This document shows positions 1-10,144 of a stretch of 64,000 nucleotides of DNA, one piece after another. This DNA comes from DATFVA01 sp963711455 (GTDB lineage Bacteria > Bacteroidota > Ignavibacteria > Ignavibacteriales > Ignavibacteriaceae), in NCBI GenBank assembly GCA_963711455.1, contig CAVQEH010000004.1, positions 434,001 to 498,000 of the forward strand, written 5' to 3'. The position numbers were made by a program, and so were the translations under genes. Position 1 is the first letter of the stretch, and each line of letters starts with the position of its first letter. The notes under the pieces were generated by a model. That model was not told where the DNA came from. It searched no databases and saw nothing but the letters and a program-made list of their open reading frames with translations.

Positions 1-454
1 TGCCGGTATTAATAAGCTGGTACAATGATTCATCTCCTACAAGATTGAGATCTATTTCATTTGCTTCGAATTTTTCTGTTTTGTAATCACCCTTAGAATA
101 AATGATTGATGGAATGTATTTCCAGTCCAGATTTAAACGTGCCAGGTTGGTATTTTTAATTTTTATCCACAAATCCAACCTCTTGATTCCGATATCCAAT
201 TTATTATGAAAGTGAGCTATGATAGCAAATGCAGTAAGGAAAATTGCGATAGATATTAGTGATGAGAGACTTGAAACTGCAAAAAAGAGAACAAAAAAGA
301 TGATTACTTCAATTACCAAAATTAACAGCCTGTAATTGGAATAGCTTTTACTAAGCTTTTCAAGACGATTCTTTTTTTGATTCAGTTTTTCAATCAAGCC
401 CGAAAGATAATTTTTCCTGCTCAGGTGACTTTCATTGGGCATTGATTTATCCAT
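1..454 (-). CDS. MutS-like membrane-anchored ATPase, N-terminal part (runs off window)
   Basis: An open frame starts at the ATG at 454 on the minus strand and runs to the window edge (151 codons) without a stop. Residues about 15-45 are charged and coiled-coil-like (IEKLNQKKNRLEKLSKSYSN). Two hydrophobic segments follow (around IEVIIFFVLFFAVSS and ISIAIFLTAFAIIAH). After a helical stretch the sequence reaches DLNLVGDESLYQLINTG, which resembles the 'DLdlfG-gSLFqlLn' entry to the core of MutS-related proteins that carry N-terminal membrane helices in Bacteroidota. In that family a C-terminal ABC-type ATPase domain follows, but here it lies outside the window. The role of these membrane MutS homologues is not settled, and mismatch repair should not be assumed. 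The assignment rests on one short motif plus the architecture. Confidence 0.6.
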   Translation of the reverse strand, partial: MDKSMPNESHLSRKNYLSGLIEKLNQKKNRLEKLSKSYSNYRLLILVIEVIIFFVLFFAVSSLSSLISIAIFLTAFAIIAHFHNKLDIGIKRLDLWIKIKNTNLARLNLDWKYIPSIIYSKGDYKTEKFEANEIDLNLVGDESLYQLINTG

Positions 455-564
455 TTTAAATAATTTGCCGATAATTCTTTAGCGTAAAAATAGAAAGTAT
501 GCAGATTAGGTGCTAATGTGCATAATACAATCAAAACATAGCCGGCATTAAAGAATCAAAAGCA

Positions 565-2793
565 TTATTTGTTTTTTAAATACCTATTAAGGAAATCATC
601 ATAAACATTAAGCATCAACATATAACTGGTAAAATCATAAGCTGCTCCATGTGAGCCAGGTGGATAAATTCTTAAATCAGCATCTTTTCCGGCATTGGTT
701 AATGCAGTTAAAAACCGCATAGTATTCTGAACGTGAACATTATCATCCATCATTGAATGAATGATTAATAATTTACCCTGCAAGTCTCCCGCATGTTCAA
801 CATCCGAACTTTCATAATAACCATCTTCATTTTCATTTTTAAGTCCCATATACCTTTCGGTATAGATATCATCATATAACAGCCAGTCAGTCACTGCAGA
901 ATTAGCCAATCCTATTTTAAATGAACCGGGATGAGTCAGCATTGTATAAAGTGAAATATAACCACCATAGCTTGTTCCCATAATTGCAGTTCTATTTGTA
1001 TCAACATATGGATAACCTGATATAAACCTGAGTGTTTCAACAAAATCATTGCTCTCCCATTTACCGAGATGACCGTAAACCACTTTCATAAAATCTCTCC
1101 CATAATTCCCATTACCCCTGTTATTAACATTAACAATAATATAACCCTGCTGGGCCAGCCATTGATCCCAGCCGTTCGAACTAAAAGCATCGAAAACCTG
1201 CTGCGAATTGGGACCTCCATAAACATCAAAAATTACCGGATATTTTTTTGTTGAATCAAAATCAAACGGCTTAATCATCTGAGCATCGAGTTTTGTACCA
1301 TCGCTTGTGATTAAGCTGAAAAGATTTACAGGTGAATATTTATGACTATTCAGAAATTCCATTACAGATTTATTATCATGAAGATTTTTTAGAATTTTGC
1401 CTTCTGTACTGCACAGCTCTACCTGTCTCGGCAAATCAGTATTTGAATAAGTGTCTATAAAATATTTTGTATTAGGCGATAGATTATAATTGTGCTTTCC
1501 TGTTTCTTTAGATAAAATATGTTTTTCTGTACCATCAAATTTTATTGAATACAAATGTCTTTCCAGCGGAGATATTTCTGTTGAGGTATAATAGATCTTA
1601 TTTGTTACAGGATTAATTCCTTCAACTCTTGTTACGGTCCAATTTCCTTTTGTAACCTGGTTAATGAGTTTCCCTGAATAATCATAACGATAAATGTGCT
1701 GATAACCGTCCCTGTCAGAAAGCCAGAAAAACTCTTTTAAATCAGCAGGAAAGAAAATCATATCTTCGACCCCTTCATCGAGACTATGAATATTGATCCA
1801 AGTATCTGATTTTTCTTCGAAGATAAGGTTTTTATTTCCGGTGATTACATTATAGAAATAGAGTTTGAAATCATTTTGTTTTCTATTAAATGTAATTACT
1901 GCAAGTATGTTTGATTCACTTGTCCAGTATATTTTCGGAATATATTCATCATCATTAGTCAGCCATGTTTTACTACCGTCTTTAACATTTACCACACCTA
2001 TTTTTACTTTAGCATTTGGATCACCAACAAGAGGTACTCTGAATTTTACATATTCGGGATGCTGCCTTTCATAATCTGTCATTTGAAACATTGGTTCATC
2101 ACTTTCATCAAGATTCCAGAAAGCAAGGTATCTACTATCAGGCGACCATTTCCAGGCTTGTTCAATTCCAAATTCTTCTTCATATACCCAGTCAACATGA
2201 CCGTTATAAACACTGTCAGTTCCGTCATCCGTGAACTGTTTTTCTACCGCATCATTTATGTTATAAACGAACATATCGCCGTTACGCTCGTATCCCACCA
2301 TCGAGCCGTCAGGAGAAAGTTCAGCAGTACGTGCATCTTTAACCAACAGTTTAAGAGAATTATTTTCAATGGAATAAATATAATAATCCGATATCCCTGA
2401 ATATCTGTAAATAGGTCTGAAGTTTGTTTGAAACAATATATGCCTTGAATCTTTTGCCCATTTAAAAGAAGTATAATTAAATTTTTCACCCGTTGAAGGA
2501 AAGCTAAGTTCATCGACATCAATAATCAGTTTATCTCTAAGTGTTGAGGGATCATATTCTCTGATTTCATTATGTTTTGTTGAATCATTTCTCACAGTAT
2601 AAGAATAGTGGTCTCCATTATCTATCCAGTCTACATTAACCGGTCCCGGGTTTCCCCTGAGAGTTCTTGATGCTATAACTGCATCCCTGATATCAGAATA
2701 TTCCTTTTTTTCCTGTGCATTTATTCCGGCTGAATAAACAAACCAAAATATTAATAAAGGAATAACGATCCGAAGATCCTTTTTCAATGACAT
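565..2793 (-). CDS. Dipeptidyl-peptidase IV-type serine peptidase (S9 family), secreted
   Basis: A 742-residue S9-family peptidase expected to cleave X-Pro dipeptides from peptide N-termini in the periplasm or at the cell surface. A signal peptide covers about residues 1-27 and ends near SAGINAQ. The N-terminal two thirds are the DPP IV beta-propeller and include the substrate N-terminus-binding double-Glu motif, DWVYEEEFG. The C-terminal alpha/beta-hydrolase domain carries the nucleophile in GTSYGGY (Ser608), the acid in DDNVH (Asp683/684) and the base in GSHG (His715). Length and residue order match full-length bacterial DPP IV. The ATG at 2793 follows a GAGAGA ribosome-binding-like stretch. 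The 110-bp gap to the MutS-like gene shows no terminator, so the two could be co-transcribed. Nothing looks damaged. Confidence 0.93.
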   Translation of the reverse strand: MSLKKDLRIVIPLLIFWFVYSAGINAQEKKEYSDIRDAVIASRTLRGNPGPVNVDWIDNGDHYSYTVRNDSTKHNEIREYDPSTLRDKLIIDVDELSFPSTGEKFNYTSFKWAKDSRHILFQTNFRPIYRYSGISDYYIYSIENNSLKLLVKDARTAELSPDGSMVGYERNGDMFVYNINDAVEKQFTDDGTDSVYNGHVDWVYEEEFGIEQAWKWSPDSRYLAFWNLDESDEPMFQMTDYERQHPEYVKFRVPLVGDPNAKVKIGVVNVKDGSKTWLTNDDEYIPKIYWTSESNILAVITFNRKQNDFKLYFYNVITGNKNLIFEEKSDTWINIHSLDEGVEDMIFFPADLKEFFWLSDRDGYQHIYRYDYSGKLINQVTKGNWTVTRVEGINPVTNKIYYTSTEISPLERHLYSIKFDGTEKHILSKETGKHNYNLSPNTKYFIDTYSNTDLPRQVELCSTEGKILKNLHDNKSVMEFLNSHKYSPVNLFSLITSDGTKLDAQMIKPFDFDSTKKYPVIFDVYGGPNSQQVFDAFSSNGWDQWLAQQGYIIVNVNNRGNGNYGRDFMKVVYGHLGKWESNDFVETLRFISGYPYVDTNRTAIMGTSYGGYISLYTMLTHPGSFKIGLANSAVTDWLLYDDIYTERYMGLKNENEDGYYESSDVEHAGDLQGKLLIIHSMMDDNVHVQNTMRFLTALTNAGKDADLRIYPPGSHGAAYDFTSYMLMLNVYDDFLNRYLKNK

Positions 2794-3001
2794 AGTGTAT
2801 CTCTCGATTTGGATGTTATAATAAGCTGTGAAATTAAATTATTCAAAATGTTTTACTTTTCTTTTTCTTTAAAATACATACAGGACAATTGATACCAAAG
2901 ATTTTTATTTAAATATTCTTCAGTATGTTTTTAAAGAGAGAATAATGACTGATGTGTATGTTTAAACTGAAATGACTCAACTCTTACTTTGATAAAAAGT
3001 A

Positions 3002-4996
3002 TTAAGGTGATTTAATATTTTTTGATGCTGAAAGCTTCTGGATCCTTGCTAATAATTCTGTGGCTTTTTTATCCGAAGGATTAATATTTAATAATTTTTT
3101 CAATACATCAATTGCTTTTTCATAGTCTTCCTGTTTATTATAAGCCTGTGCAAGTTCGAAAAATATATCTTCAAGTTCAGAAGAATTAAATCTATCCGTG
3201 CTTTGCTCATTCCTTTCAAGACTACTTTTGAAAAACTGAATTGCCAGGTCCGGTTTACCGAGCAGTAATTCCGTTTTCGCCAGCTTGTATTCTATAAATT
3301 GATTTGCATTATTTTTTTCAGCTCTTCCATAATATATCTCTGCTTCATCATATAAGTTTAATTGAAGCGACATATCTCCCGCTAACTTCAGCACCATTGG
3401 ATTATCCTCATCGGATACGAGTATTGCTCTTAATTCATTTAATGCGTCTGAAAAACTTCCTTTACTTAAATAATATTTCATTGCATTCAAATGAGCCTCA
3501 GCCCAGGAAGGCTGATGCTGAACGACATACTGGTATGCAACCCGCTCAATATTATTATGGGGCTGAAAATTTAATTTTTCGTCCTTACCTGAAAATGGCG
3601 GTCTGCTTCTGAGTTCAAGAATTTTTATAACCCCTATCAGGCTATCCAATGGAGTAACAGATGTCTTTTTCAACATAAGACTGTCATTTTCTATTATACC
3701 CGGAGTCAAACCCAGAAGCTTATTATTCTTTATTGTCTGAAACCAGGTTTTTGCTAAAAGAAAATATCCTTTGATATTCGGATGAACATGATCAACAAGC
3801 AGCCCGGATCCAATAAAACCGTTTTTAGAATTATGTTTGAATTCCTTTTTAACTTCAGCCACAGGTACATCATACTGACTCCCTAATTTTTCTATGATGC
3901 TGTTAAATTCAGACGGTGCACGAAACCTCAGTCCATCCAGATCATTTGCAAGCGATAGCTGCTTTTCCGCTTCAGAGAACTTATCCAGTCTTTCGTAGCA
4001 TTTCCCTAATTGGTAATGAACGTCAGCAGGGATTGAATCGATTGACAGGGATTGACTAAGGTATTTAATTGCAGATCCATTACTATCAGCCTTCATTTCA
4101 TTGAGTCCAAGTTGATACAACTTTTCGCTTCTTGATTTTAACGAATCGTTCAAAGTTTCAGAATGAAATGAGACAAATGGCTGAATGTCATTTTCATTTG
4201 TGACAAGAGTTGAAATAAGGATAGGTATGTTATTATTATGGGCTATATTTATTATTTCTTCATAATTATCGCGGAATGTATTTACCGCAGTTTTAAAATC
4301 ATCACTATTATATTTTATGGAATTATTTGCCATTTCTTCCATTAATATTTTATTACTCTGAGTATCGTTTGAATTAAAAAGACCTTCAACAGAATTAATA
4401 ATGTTCTTAAGCAGAAGAAAAGTTTTGAACTGTCCGAACCATAGATATGTTTTAATTATCCACCTGTTTTTACCGGCAGAAATTGTTGAACCAACACCAT
4501 AGACCCCATAGAATTCGTTCTGACCCATATAAACAACAAAAAGATCGGGTTTATATTTTGCAAGAACATCTGCAAATTCATCAACGGTAAAACTGTTTGT
4601 TGCAGCAATAGCTGAGTTTATAACCTCAATATTCTTACCCGGTAAAGCCGCTACCAGCCTGTCTCTTAAAAATTCAGATGGTATTGCATTATACTCGTAC
4701 GGAAAACCGGCCATGGTTGATGCGCCAAAACAAAATACCCTTATTGTGTTTGGAGATTTATTAACCTCAAAATAATCGTGAGAACCCTTCCGGTAATAAA
4801 GCCGGTCTTTGCCAAAATATCTTTTACCTACTAACTGGTTAATAGTATAATATTCTTTTCCATTTCTTTCCAGCTTGGAAACGAAATTCAATTCATCTTC
4901 ATACCCGGTTATTCTTAAAATCACTTCAAGAAGAAAGAATAAGAAGAATGGAATTAAAACAAGTATGAAACGAAATACGTTTTTTTTAGAAAGCAT
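3002..4996 (-). CDS. Membrane-anchored SGNH/GDSL-like hydrolase with C-terminal TPR repeats
   Basis: A 664-residue protein with one N-terminal membrane helix (residues about 9-28), probably anchoring it with the rest outside the cytoplasm. The first half looks like an SGNH hydrolase: the nucleophile block is FCFGASTMAG (Ser93), a GQNE motif (YMGQNEFYG) supplies the oxyanion Asn, and the catalytic Asp/His pair is in DHVHP (Asp402, His405). The SGNH domain is interrupted by a small TPR-like insert (around residues 290-345), and a longer TPR array fills the C-terminus from about 500. Members of this fold act as esterases or acyltransferases on polysaccharides or envelope components; the substrate here is unknown. 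It is flanked by a strong terminator for the next operon and looks monocistronic. Confidence 0.8.
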   Translation of the reverse strand: MLSKKNVFRFILVLIPFFLFFLLEVILRITGYEDELNFVSKLERNGKEYYTINQLVGKRYFGKDRLYYRKGSHDYFEVNKSPNTIRVFCFGASTMAGFPYEYNAIPSEFLRDRLVAALPGKNIEVINSAIAATNSFTVDEFADVLAKYKPDLFVVYMGQNEFYGVYGVGSTISAGKNRWIIKTYLWFGQFKTFLLLKNIINSVEGLFNSNDTQSNKILMEEMANNSIKYNSDDFKTAVNTFRDNYEEIINIAHNNNIPILISTLVTNENDIQPFVSFHSETLNDSLKSRSEKLYQLGLNEMKADSNGSAIKYLSQSLSIDSIPADVHYQLGKCYERLDKFSEAEKQLSLANDLDGLRFRAPSEFNSIIEKLGSQYDVPVAEVKKEFKHNSKNGFIGSGLLVDHVHPNIKGYFLLAKTWFQTIKNNKLLGLTPGIIENDSLMLKKTSVTPLDSLIGVIKILELRSRPPFSGKDEKLNFQPHNNIERVAYQYVVQHQPSWAEAHLNAMKYYLSKGSFSDALNELRAILVSDEDNPMVLKLAGDMSLQLNLYDEAEIYYGRAEKNNANQFIEYKLAKTELLLGKPDLAIQFFKSSLERNEQSTDRFNSSELEDIFFELAQAYNKQEDYEKAIDVLKKLLNINPSDKKATELLARIQKLSASKNIKSP

Positions 4997-5087
4997 TTTT
5001 ATTTTGATTTACCCCAAATTAGCAATTTGCAGCCTGCATAAAAATACTATTTGCAGTCAATTAATATCACAAAATTGAACATAAAGA

Positions 5088-5119
5088 AAACGGTTTCCCT
5101 TTGAAAAGGGAAACCGTTT
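5088..5119 (-). terminator. Intrinsic terminator after the PorV-like gene
   Basis: A perfect 15-bp inverted repeat (left arm AAACGGTTTCCCTTT, two-base centre) lies 23 bp past the stop of the PorV-like gene. On the minus strand it is followed by a T-rich tract (TTTTCTTTAT), the layout of a Rho-independent terminator. It would end the four-gene outer-membrane operon transcribed from about 14.1 kb. Confidence 0.88.
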
Positions 5120-5141
5120 ATTGAATGAAAAGTACCAAATC

Positions 5142-6182
5142 CTAGAAACCAAACCTCAATGAAAATACATTATTTGCATCGAAGTATTTGGCAGGTACAT
5201 AAGCATAATCAACAGATAAGTCGATATTGCTGAATTCTTTGGTATTTACACCAACTCCGATAGTATAATTCTGCCATATATTAGGATTTTGATCTGATGA
5301 TTGGAATGATGCTAAGTATCCGCCTCTTACAAAGAGAAGCTCTTTGAAATTGTATTCCAGACCGAATTTGTAATCATCGTATGTAAAATTATTATTCTGG
5401 AACGTAGCTGAAACAGACAGAGCATTTTCTTCATCAAAGTGCCTGAGGTAGGAAAGCCCTATTCCAATTTCAGAGGGTAATTCGGCGGATGCTGCACTAA
5501 ACTGATAATACGTCGGTCCTCTTGAAGAACTTTGATCATTCGCCTGAACAAATGTGCCATTACCCGTGAACGACATTGTGGGTCCAAGATTTTTAACCAC
5601 AACTCCCACTGCAAATCCCTGTACATCAAAAAGGTTATTATATTCAACACCAAAATCAAAACTAAAGCCTGACGAACTTACTCTGTCAATATTTTCACTG
5701 ATTATATTAAAGTTAGTACCGATAGAAATTCTGTCGGTAAGCTGTTTTGAATAAGTTAACCCAAGAATAAAATAACTCGGGCTTATCACCTGACCGGTTC
5801 CATCCGGCTGATCCATAGTTGTAACAGCTATATCACCGATATTCAATGATCTGAAAGATAGCCCGACAGAACCTAAATCACCTAACCTTCCGCTTACTGC
5901 GGCAAAATTCATGCTCATATCGGCAATGTATTGACGGTAAGAAAACATTGCATTTGCATCAGTTGGACTTAAATCAACTCCGGCGGGATTCCAATAAATC
6001 GCTTCAAGCCCGGAAACATTAGCAATAGCGGCCCCGCTCATTGCGAGGTACCTGGCACCAACCGGGATTCTTAACTCCGGAGCCCCGGCTGTTCCGGCAC
6101 GATTCTGACCACTACCAAAAATCTCTGCAGCTGCGAAGCCAAATATCAGAAGGATTAATAATAGTCTTTTCAAATGAATCAT
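5142..6182 (-). CDS. PorV/PorQ-family outer-membrane beta-barrel protein
   Basis: About 346 residues with a signal peptide (LLLILLIFGFAAAEIFG) and the family signature after it: PVGARYLAMSGAAIANVSG, then EAIYWNPAGVDL. The alternating strands end in an aromatic C-terminus (VFSLRFGF) typical of outer-membrane barrels. PorV-like proteins belong to the type IX secretion machinery, where they bind the sorting domains of exported substrates; small paralogues are often encoded beside large secreted proteins, as here. The frame is open back to a TTG at 6194, but the GGAGG ribosome-binding site lies inside that extension, so the ATG at 6182 is chosen. It is the last gene of the operon and is separated from the upstream gene by a hairpin. 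Whether it is the main PorV or a dedicated paralogue cannot be told from sequence. Confidence 0.85.
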   Translation of the reverse strand: MIHLKRLLLILLIFGFAAAEIFGSGQNRAGTAGAPELRIPVGARYLAMSGAAIANVSGLEAIYWNPAGVDLSPTDANAMFSYRQYIADMSMNFAAVSGRLGDLGSVGLSFRSLNIGDIAVTTMDQPDGTGQVISPSYFILGLTYSKQLTDRISIGTNFNIISENIDRVSSSGFSFDFGVEYNNLFDVQGFAVGVVVKNLGPTMSFTGNGTFVQANDQSSSRGPTYYQFSAASAELPSEIGIGLSYLRHFDEENALSVSATFQNNNFTYDDYKFGLEYNFKELLFVRGGYLASFQSSDQNPNIWQNYTIGVGVNTKEFSNIDLSVDYAYVPAKYFDANNVFSLRFGF

Positions 6183-6216
6183 AATTTCCTCCAATTAAAA
6201 TTAAAATTTTATAAGA

Positions 6217-6239
6217 TGTTCCCGGGTTAACCGGGAACA
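6217..6239 (-). terminator. Intercistronic hairpin (attenuator or mRNA processing element)
   Basis: A 9-bp perfect stem (TGTTCCCGG / CCGGGAACA) with a five-base loop sits between the stop of the giant secreted protein and the start of the PorV-like gene. The following minus-strand sequence is only moderately T-rich (ATCTTATAAAATTTT). It could partly terminate transcription or protect the 3' end of the upstream message. Confidence 0.6.
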
Positions 6240-6251
6240 CCTATTAACAAA

Positions 6252-9200
6252 TCAATATACTTTCAATATTTGTTGTTCCTGTATTACAGCAAGTTTTAAT
6301 ATTTTGGTAGTTCCTAAGTCAGGCATATCGATATAAACGACATAGATACCGCTTGCTACAGGGTAACCAGAATCATTCTGAAGATTCCAGGTATCAAACT
6401 GATCATTTGGACCACTAAGATTATGGTTAATTGTTTTAACCAGCACACCGCTTAAGTCAAATATTCTTATAGTCGCCTTTTGCGGTAAATGACTGAAATG
6501 TTACATAATGCTGATCTCTTGAATTTTCCCTGTACTGGAACCCATAATAAGGATTCGGGAAGACATTTATCATTTTTACTTCATCTTTAGCCGTATTACT
6601 TGAGTAAGAAATACCTTTAGTAGAAAATGTAAATGTGTCCTGACCAATCTGCAGTGGGTTAGGATAAGATATTTTCACAACATCTCCGAGAGTAAATGTC
6701 GAAGCATAAATTACCAAATTCCAGGTTGCGCTATCATTAACTACACTACCTGTAGGATCTAGCGGGGTAGTCGGATCATAATTTGTATTTACTATCCAGG
6801 TGTATTGTCTATTATCCTGAACCCAGGAAGTTGATCCATCACCAACTCGATCATAATATAAGAGATTAACTTGTTCATTTTTATCAACATTCCATACTTC
6901 GAATGGTACTCTAACCATAAACGGTGCATTTGAACCGGGATTTGGATTTAACGGATCATCAGCAAGCGCATAATCATGTGCCCCAATTTTAGTAACCATT
7001 TGGCCGCCTGCTTTTGTAATATGAACTGTGGCTCCGCCGATTGTAGTATCTCCAAGAACACCTGTCCATCTTAATTCATAATCCTGCTGCAAATCATTTA
7101 CATCAGATAGAGGAACTCCAACGGTAGTTCCGCCATTATACGATGATAGTGAAGATCGTGCAGTACCATCCGGAAAACCATAAACGGTAAAGTCTGTGAT
7201 TTCAAAATTATGACCAGAATTATGCCAATTCAAAACTCCTGGCCCTGAAGTGGAAAGTGTCAATTTATTACCATTTAATGAAACAGTGGCAGTAGATGAA
7301 GTTACGGTTGTAGGAGCACTATAACTACCATTTAAAGCAACCTGAAGACCATCAAATATTACATTGGCGCCTACACCTACGTTTGCATTAAAACTATGCG
7401 ATGAACCTCCCGGTCCGTTAAACAAGTTAGTTTTAAAAAATATAGATGGAGCATATATATCAACACCATTTAGTATTGTCTGTCCCTGAACAACTACACT
7501 ACCAGTGGTTAAATCTTTAATGTTCCATTGTTTTTGTGTAACAATTTTATCTGCAATTGGTCCCTGCAAAGTATCAGTTCCCGATACGTCAACAAGAACA
7601 CCGCCATAATTATCATCATACATAATGTAATTTGTAACTAACCCTACATTCCCGGGGTGAACTGTAACAAGAATATCCTCACCTCCGGCAAATTTTCCAT
7701 TTCCATCTCTGCTGCTATCGCCGTAGAAAATAGAATTAGTTGCTCTGTTTATTGTAAATGGAATTAGCGAGCCATCATTATTGCTAACCGGGCTATAAGT
7801 CGTATCTATCGTAACACCCGTAGGAAGGAATAGCTCAACACCATCACACCAGTCAAATGTTGATGTATCAACCACATCAACTGAATAATGCATATCCAGA
7901 CCTCCGGGTACTTCACTGTAGGAAGCTGAAGATGATATTGAAGATCCTGTTAAATCTTTACCTAATCTCTTTCCACTACCGCCAACTTCCGTCCAGATAC
8001 GATCAGCACCAAACTGATATGTTTGTGTATCAAAGAATAACTGGTATTGATCGCCTGTCACTTGAGATGGATCTATAACCTTAATATCAATGCTGGCATC
8101 CGCAGTTCCATCGTGAGTAAATCCTTGTACATCTCCCTGTTCAATCGTCTGACCAGGCGCATGTGTCTGGGGAGTTATGTTTACAATGGCAGGTGCTGAT
8201 TCCAGTATATTAGCTGGTAAATTAGGATCCTGATTATATGCTATAGCTGTTACAGCAAAAGTATACGACAAGCCATTAGCTAACGGTTTATTAAAAATTT
8301 TATCCTGCGTAACTTCCAGGTACCTTTGAAGTCCGGCATTCGTCAGAACGACAATTGGTTTACTAACAACCAGACCAGTACCTTCATCCAAGGCTTTATT
8401 GAATAATACAGTCACCGTATCTACAACATCAAAGGTTGCGATTCTTACACCCTGTGTTATATCAGTACCACCGGGAGGTAACTGGTATACAGCATATCCC
8501 TGGAATGTATAAACACCGTGGGATTGATTTTCTATTACGTTTACCAAACTATCCGGGGTACCCCAATTGAGAATAACTTTATCATTTAAGCCAAAAGCTT
8601 GTACACTTGGTTTAGGCATAAGAGGAATATTAAATAACTGATCAAATGCGTATTGAGCAAACAGATCATTATACTTCATAACACTTATACTTGAAATATT
8701 ATTGCTGCCCAATCCTCCAACCATCGCTAATACAACTTCTGCGGTATCATTAAGATTCATTGTAATAGGACCATTAGTAACCATTATACGTCTGTCACCG
8801 GGTCCATCAACTGTTCCATCAATCTTGCCTGTACCAAACACAGGATCTCCATCAAGCAGATAAGTTCCAAAGGGTGTAACATCTGCCACACTTGTTGGAA
8901 ACGGATCACCTGCAGGATAAGGAGGATCTGGTTTATATCCTCTCATCAGGTTATAAAATTCCTGTGTTCCGGTATATGTGAAAGCCGGATCTGACCATGT
9001 ACCACCAGCAGCAAAATATGCATAAGAGCTCATAGGTTTGGGATTAACATATTTATACCCATGTCTCCATTTTAAGTTGTAAATCGCGCTATCACTATAT
9101 TGACCTGTATACTTGGATACGCCTTGGAGAAAGTCATACCCAATAGCCGGCGGAGCTAAATTTAAACTCTGATAAACTGCATCGGTAAATCCCGAACTAT

Positions 9201-10089
9201 AAGCATATCCTAAGTTCAACGTAGTATCACAACCTGCAAAGTCATCTGTTGAATTCCCGACATCAGGATCGGCCCACTGAACTATGTACATATTATCTAT
9301 ATGAGAATTAGCCGGTGCATTAGGAATACCTTTATAAATAATATCAACCTTCTTAAATATAATATTACCTAATCCTCCTGTAGCAGCATAAGCCCAATAG
9401 GTTTCAGTAATTACAAGACCAATCGGAGGTGAGCCATAATTACTATTTGAAAGTGCATCATCATATTTTATAAATAGTGTCTGAGATGCACCGGGGATTC
9501 CGGGTATATCAACACTTGGATCGTATACCCCATCTCCGTTTACATCATCAAATGGAGCACCATCAGTTGCGGGCCAATCAGTCCAATCTTTTGCATATTG
9601 ATCTCTTAAAGCCTGCTCATCTGCAGTAGTAACAGATGTAACTGCAATGCTGTTAAAATCAGCAGCATCCTGTTTTAAATCTCCGTTAAGATAATCGGGA
9701 CGAACCCTGTATAATCTTGTTATGGGAGAACAACCCGTACTATATGTGTTTCCATTTACACGGAGTGAAGGTGCGGTGCCATCACTAACTAAACCTCCCC
9801 AAACAATACCTTCCGAGAAAATGACTCCTGCATTAACACCGTTTGGATACGCTCCATCCCAGGATCCGCCGACAACCCAATCGTGATAACCATCATTTCT
9901 TGTCCAGCAGGTTATCTGGTTTACATCTATTAAGCTTTGCCCAGGCCCGGTAGACGTAATTTTCTGAAGCGGCGCTGAGCTTGTGTTGTGTCTGCTTTGA
10001 CCATCTTTGTTTCCAGCCAGAATGTTGGAAGAAATCAAAAATGACAACAACAGGATCAGTATAAAATTTAGATAATTTATTTTTTTCAT
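6252..10089 (-). CDS. Giant secreted protein with FlgD-like/T9SS C-terminal domain, broken by a one-base frameshift
   Basis: A large secreted protein encoded by two overlapping frames. The long frame runs from 10089 to a stop at 6457 and the tail lies in another frame from about 6495 to 6252. Removing one base at 6495 joins VTF directly to SHLPQKATIRIFDLSGVLVK, the expected continuation of a FlgD-like sorting domain. The intact product would be about 1,280 residues with a signal peptide (ILILLLSFLISSNILAG), Asp-rich loops such as DVNGDGVYDPSVD, several beta-sandwich stretches, and a C-terminus beginning VFPNPYYGF. It lies between a TonB receptor and a PorV-like barrel, suggesting export to the surface and joint action with the receptor; the ligand is unknown. 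A TTG gives an upstream start, but GGAGG precedes the ATG at 10089. The frameshift may be an assembly error. Confidence 0.78.
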
Positions 10090-10144
10090 ATTAAATAACC
10101 TCCACAAGTTTATATTTTTCTTGAGGTAACATTAAATTCTCCTT

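Noticed and set aside
1069..1254. Plus-strand open frame inside the DPP IV gene
   Set aside because: It lies antisense within a well-supported peptidase gene and has no protein-like features. The same holds for the other short frames opposite the large genes.
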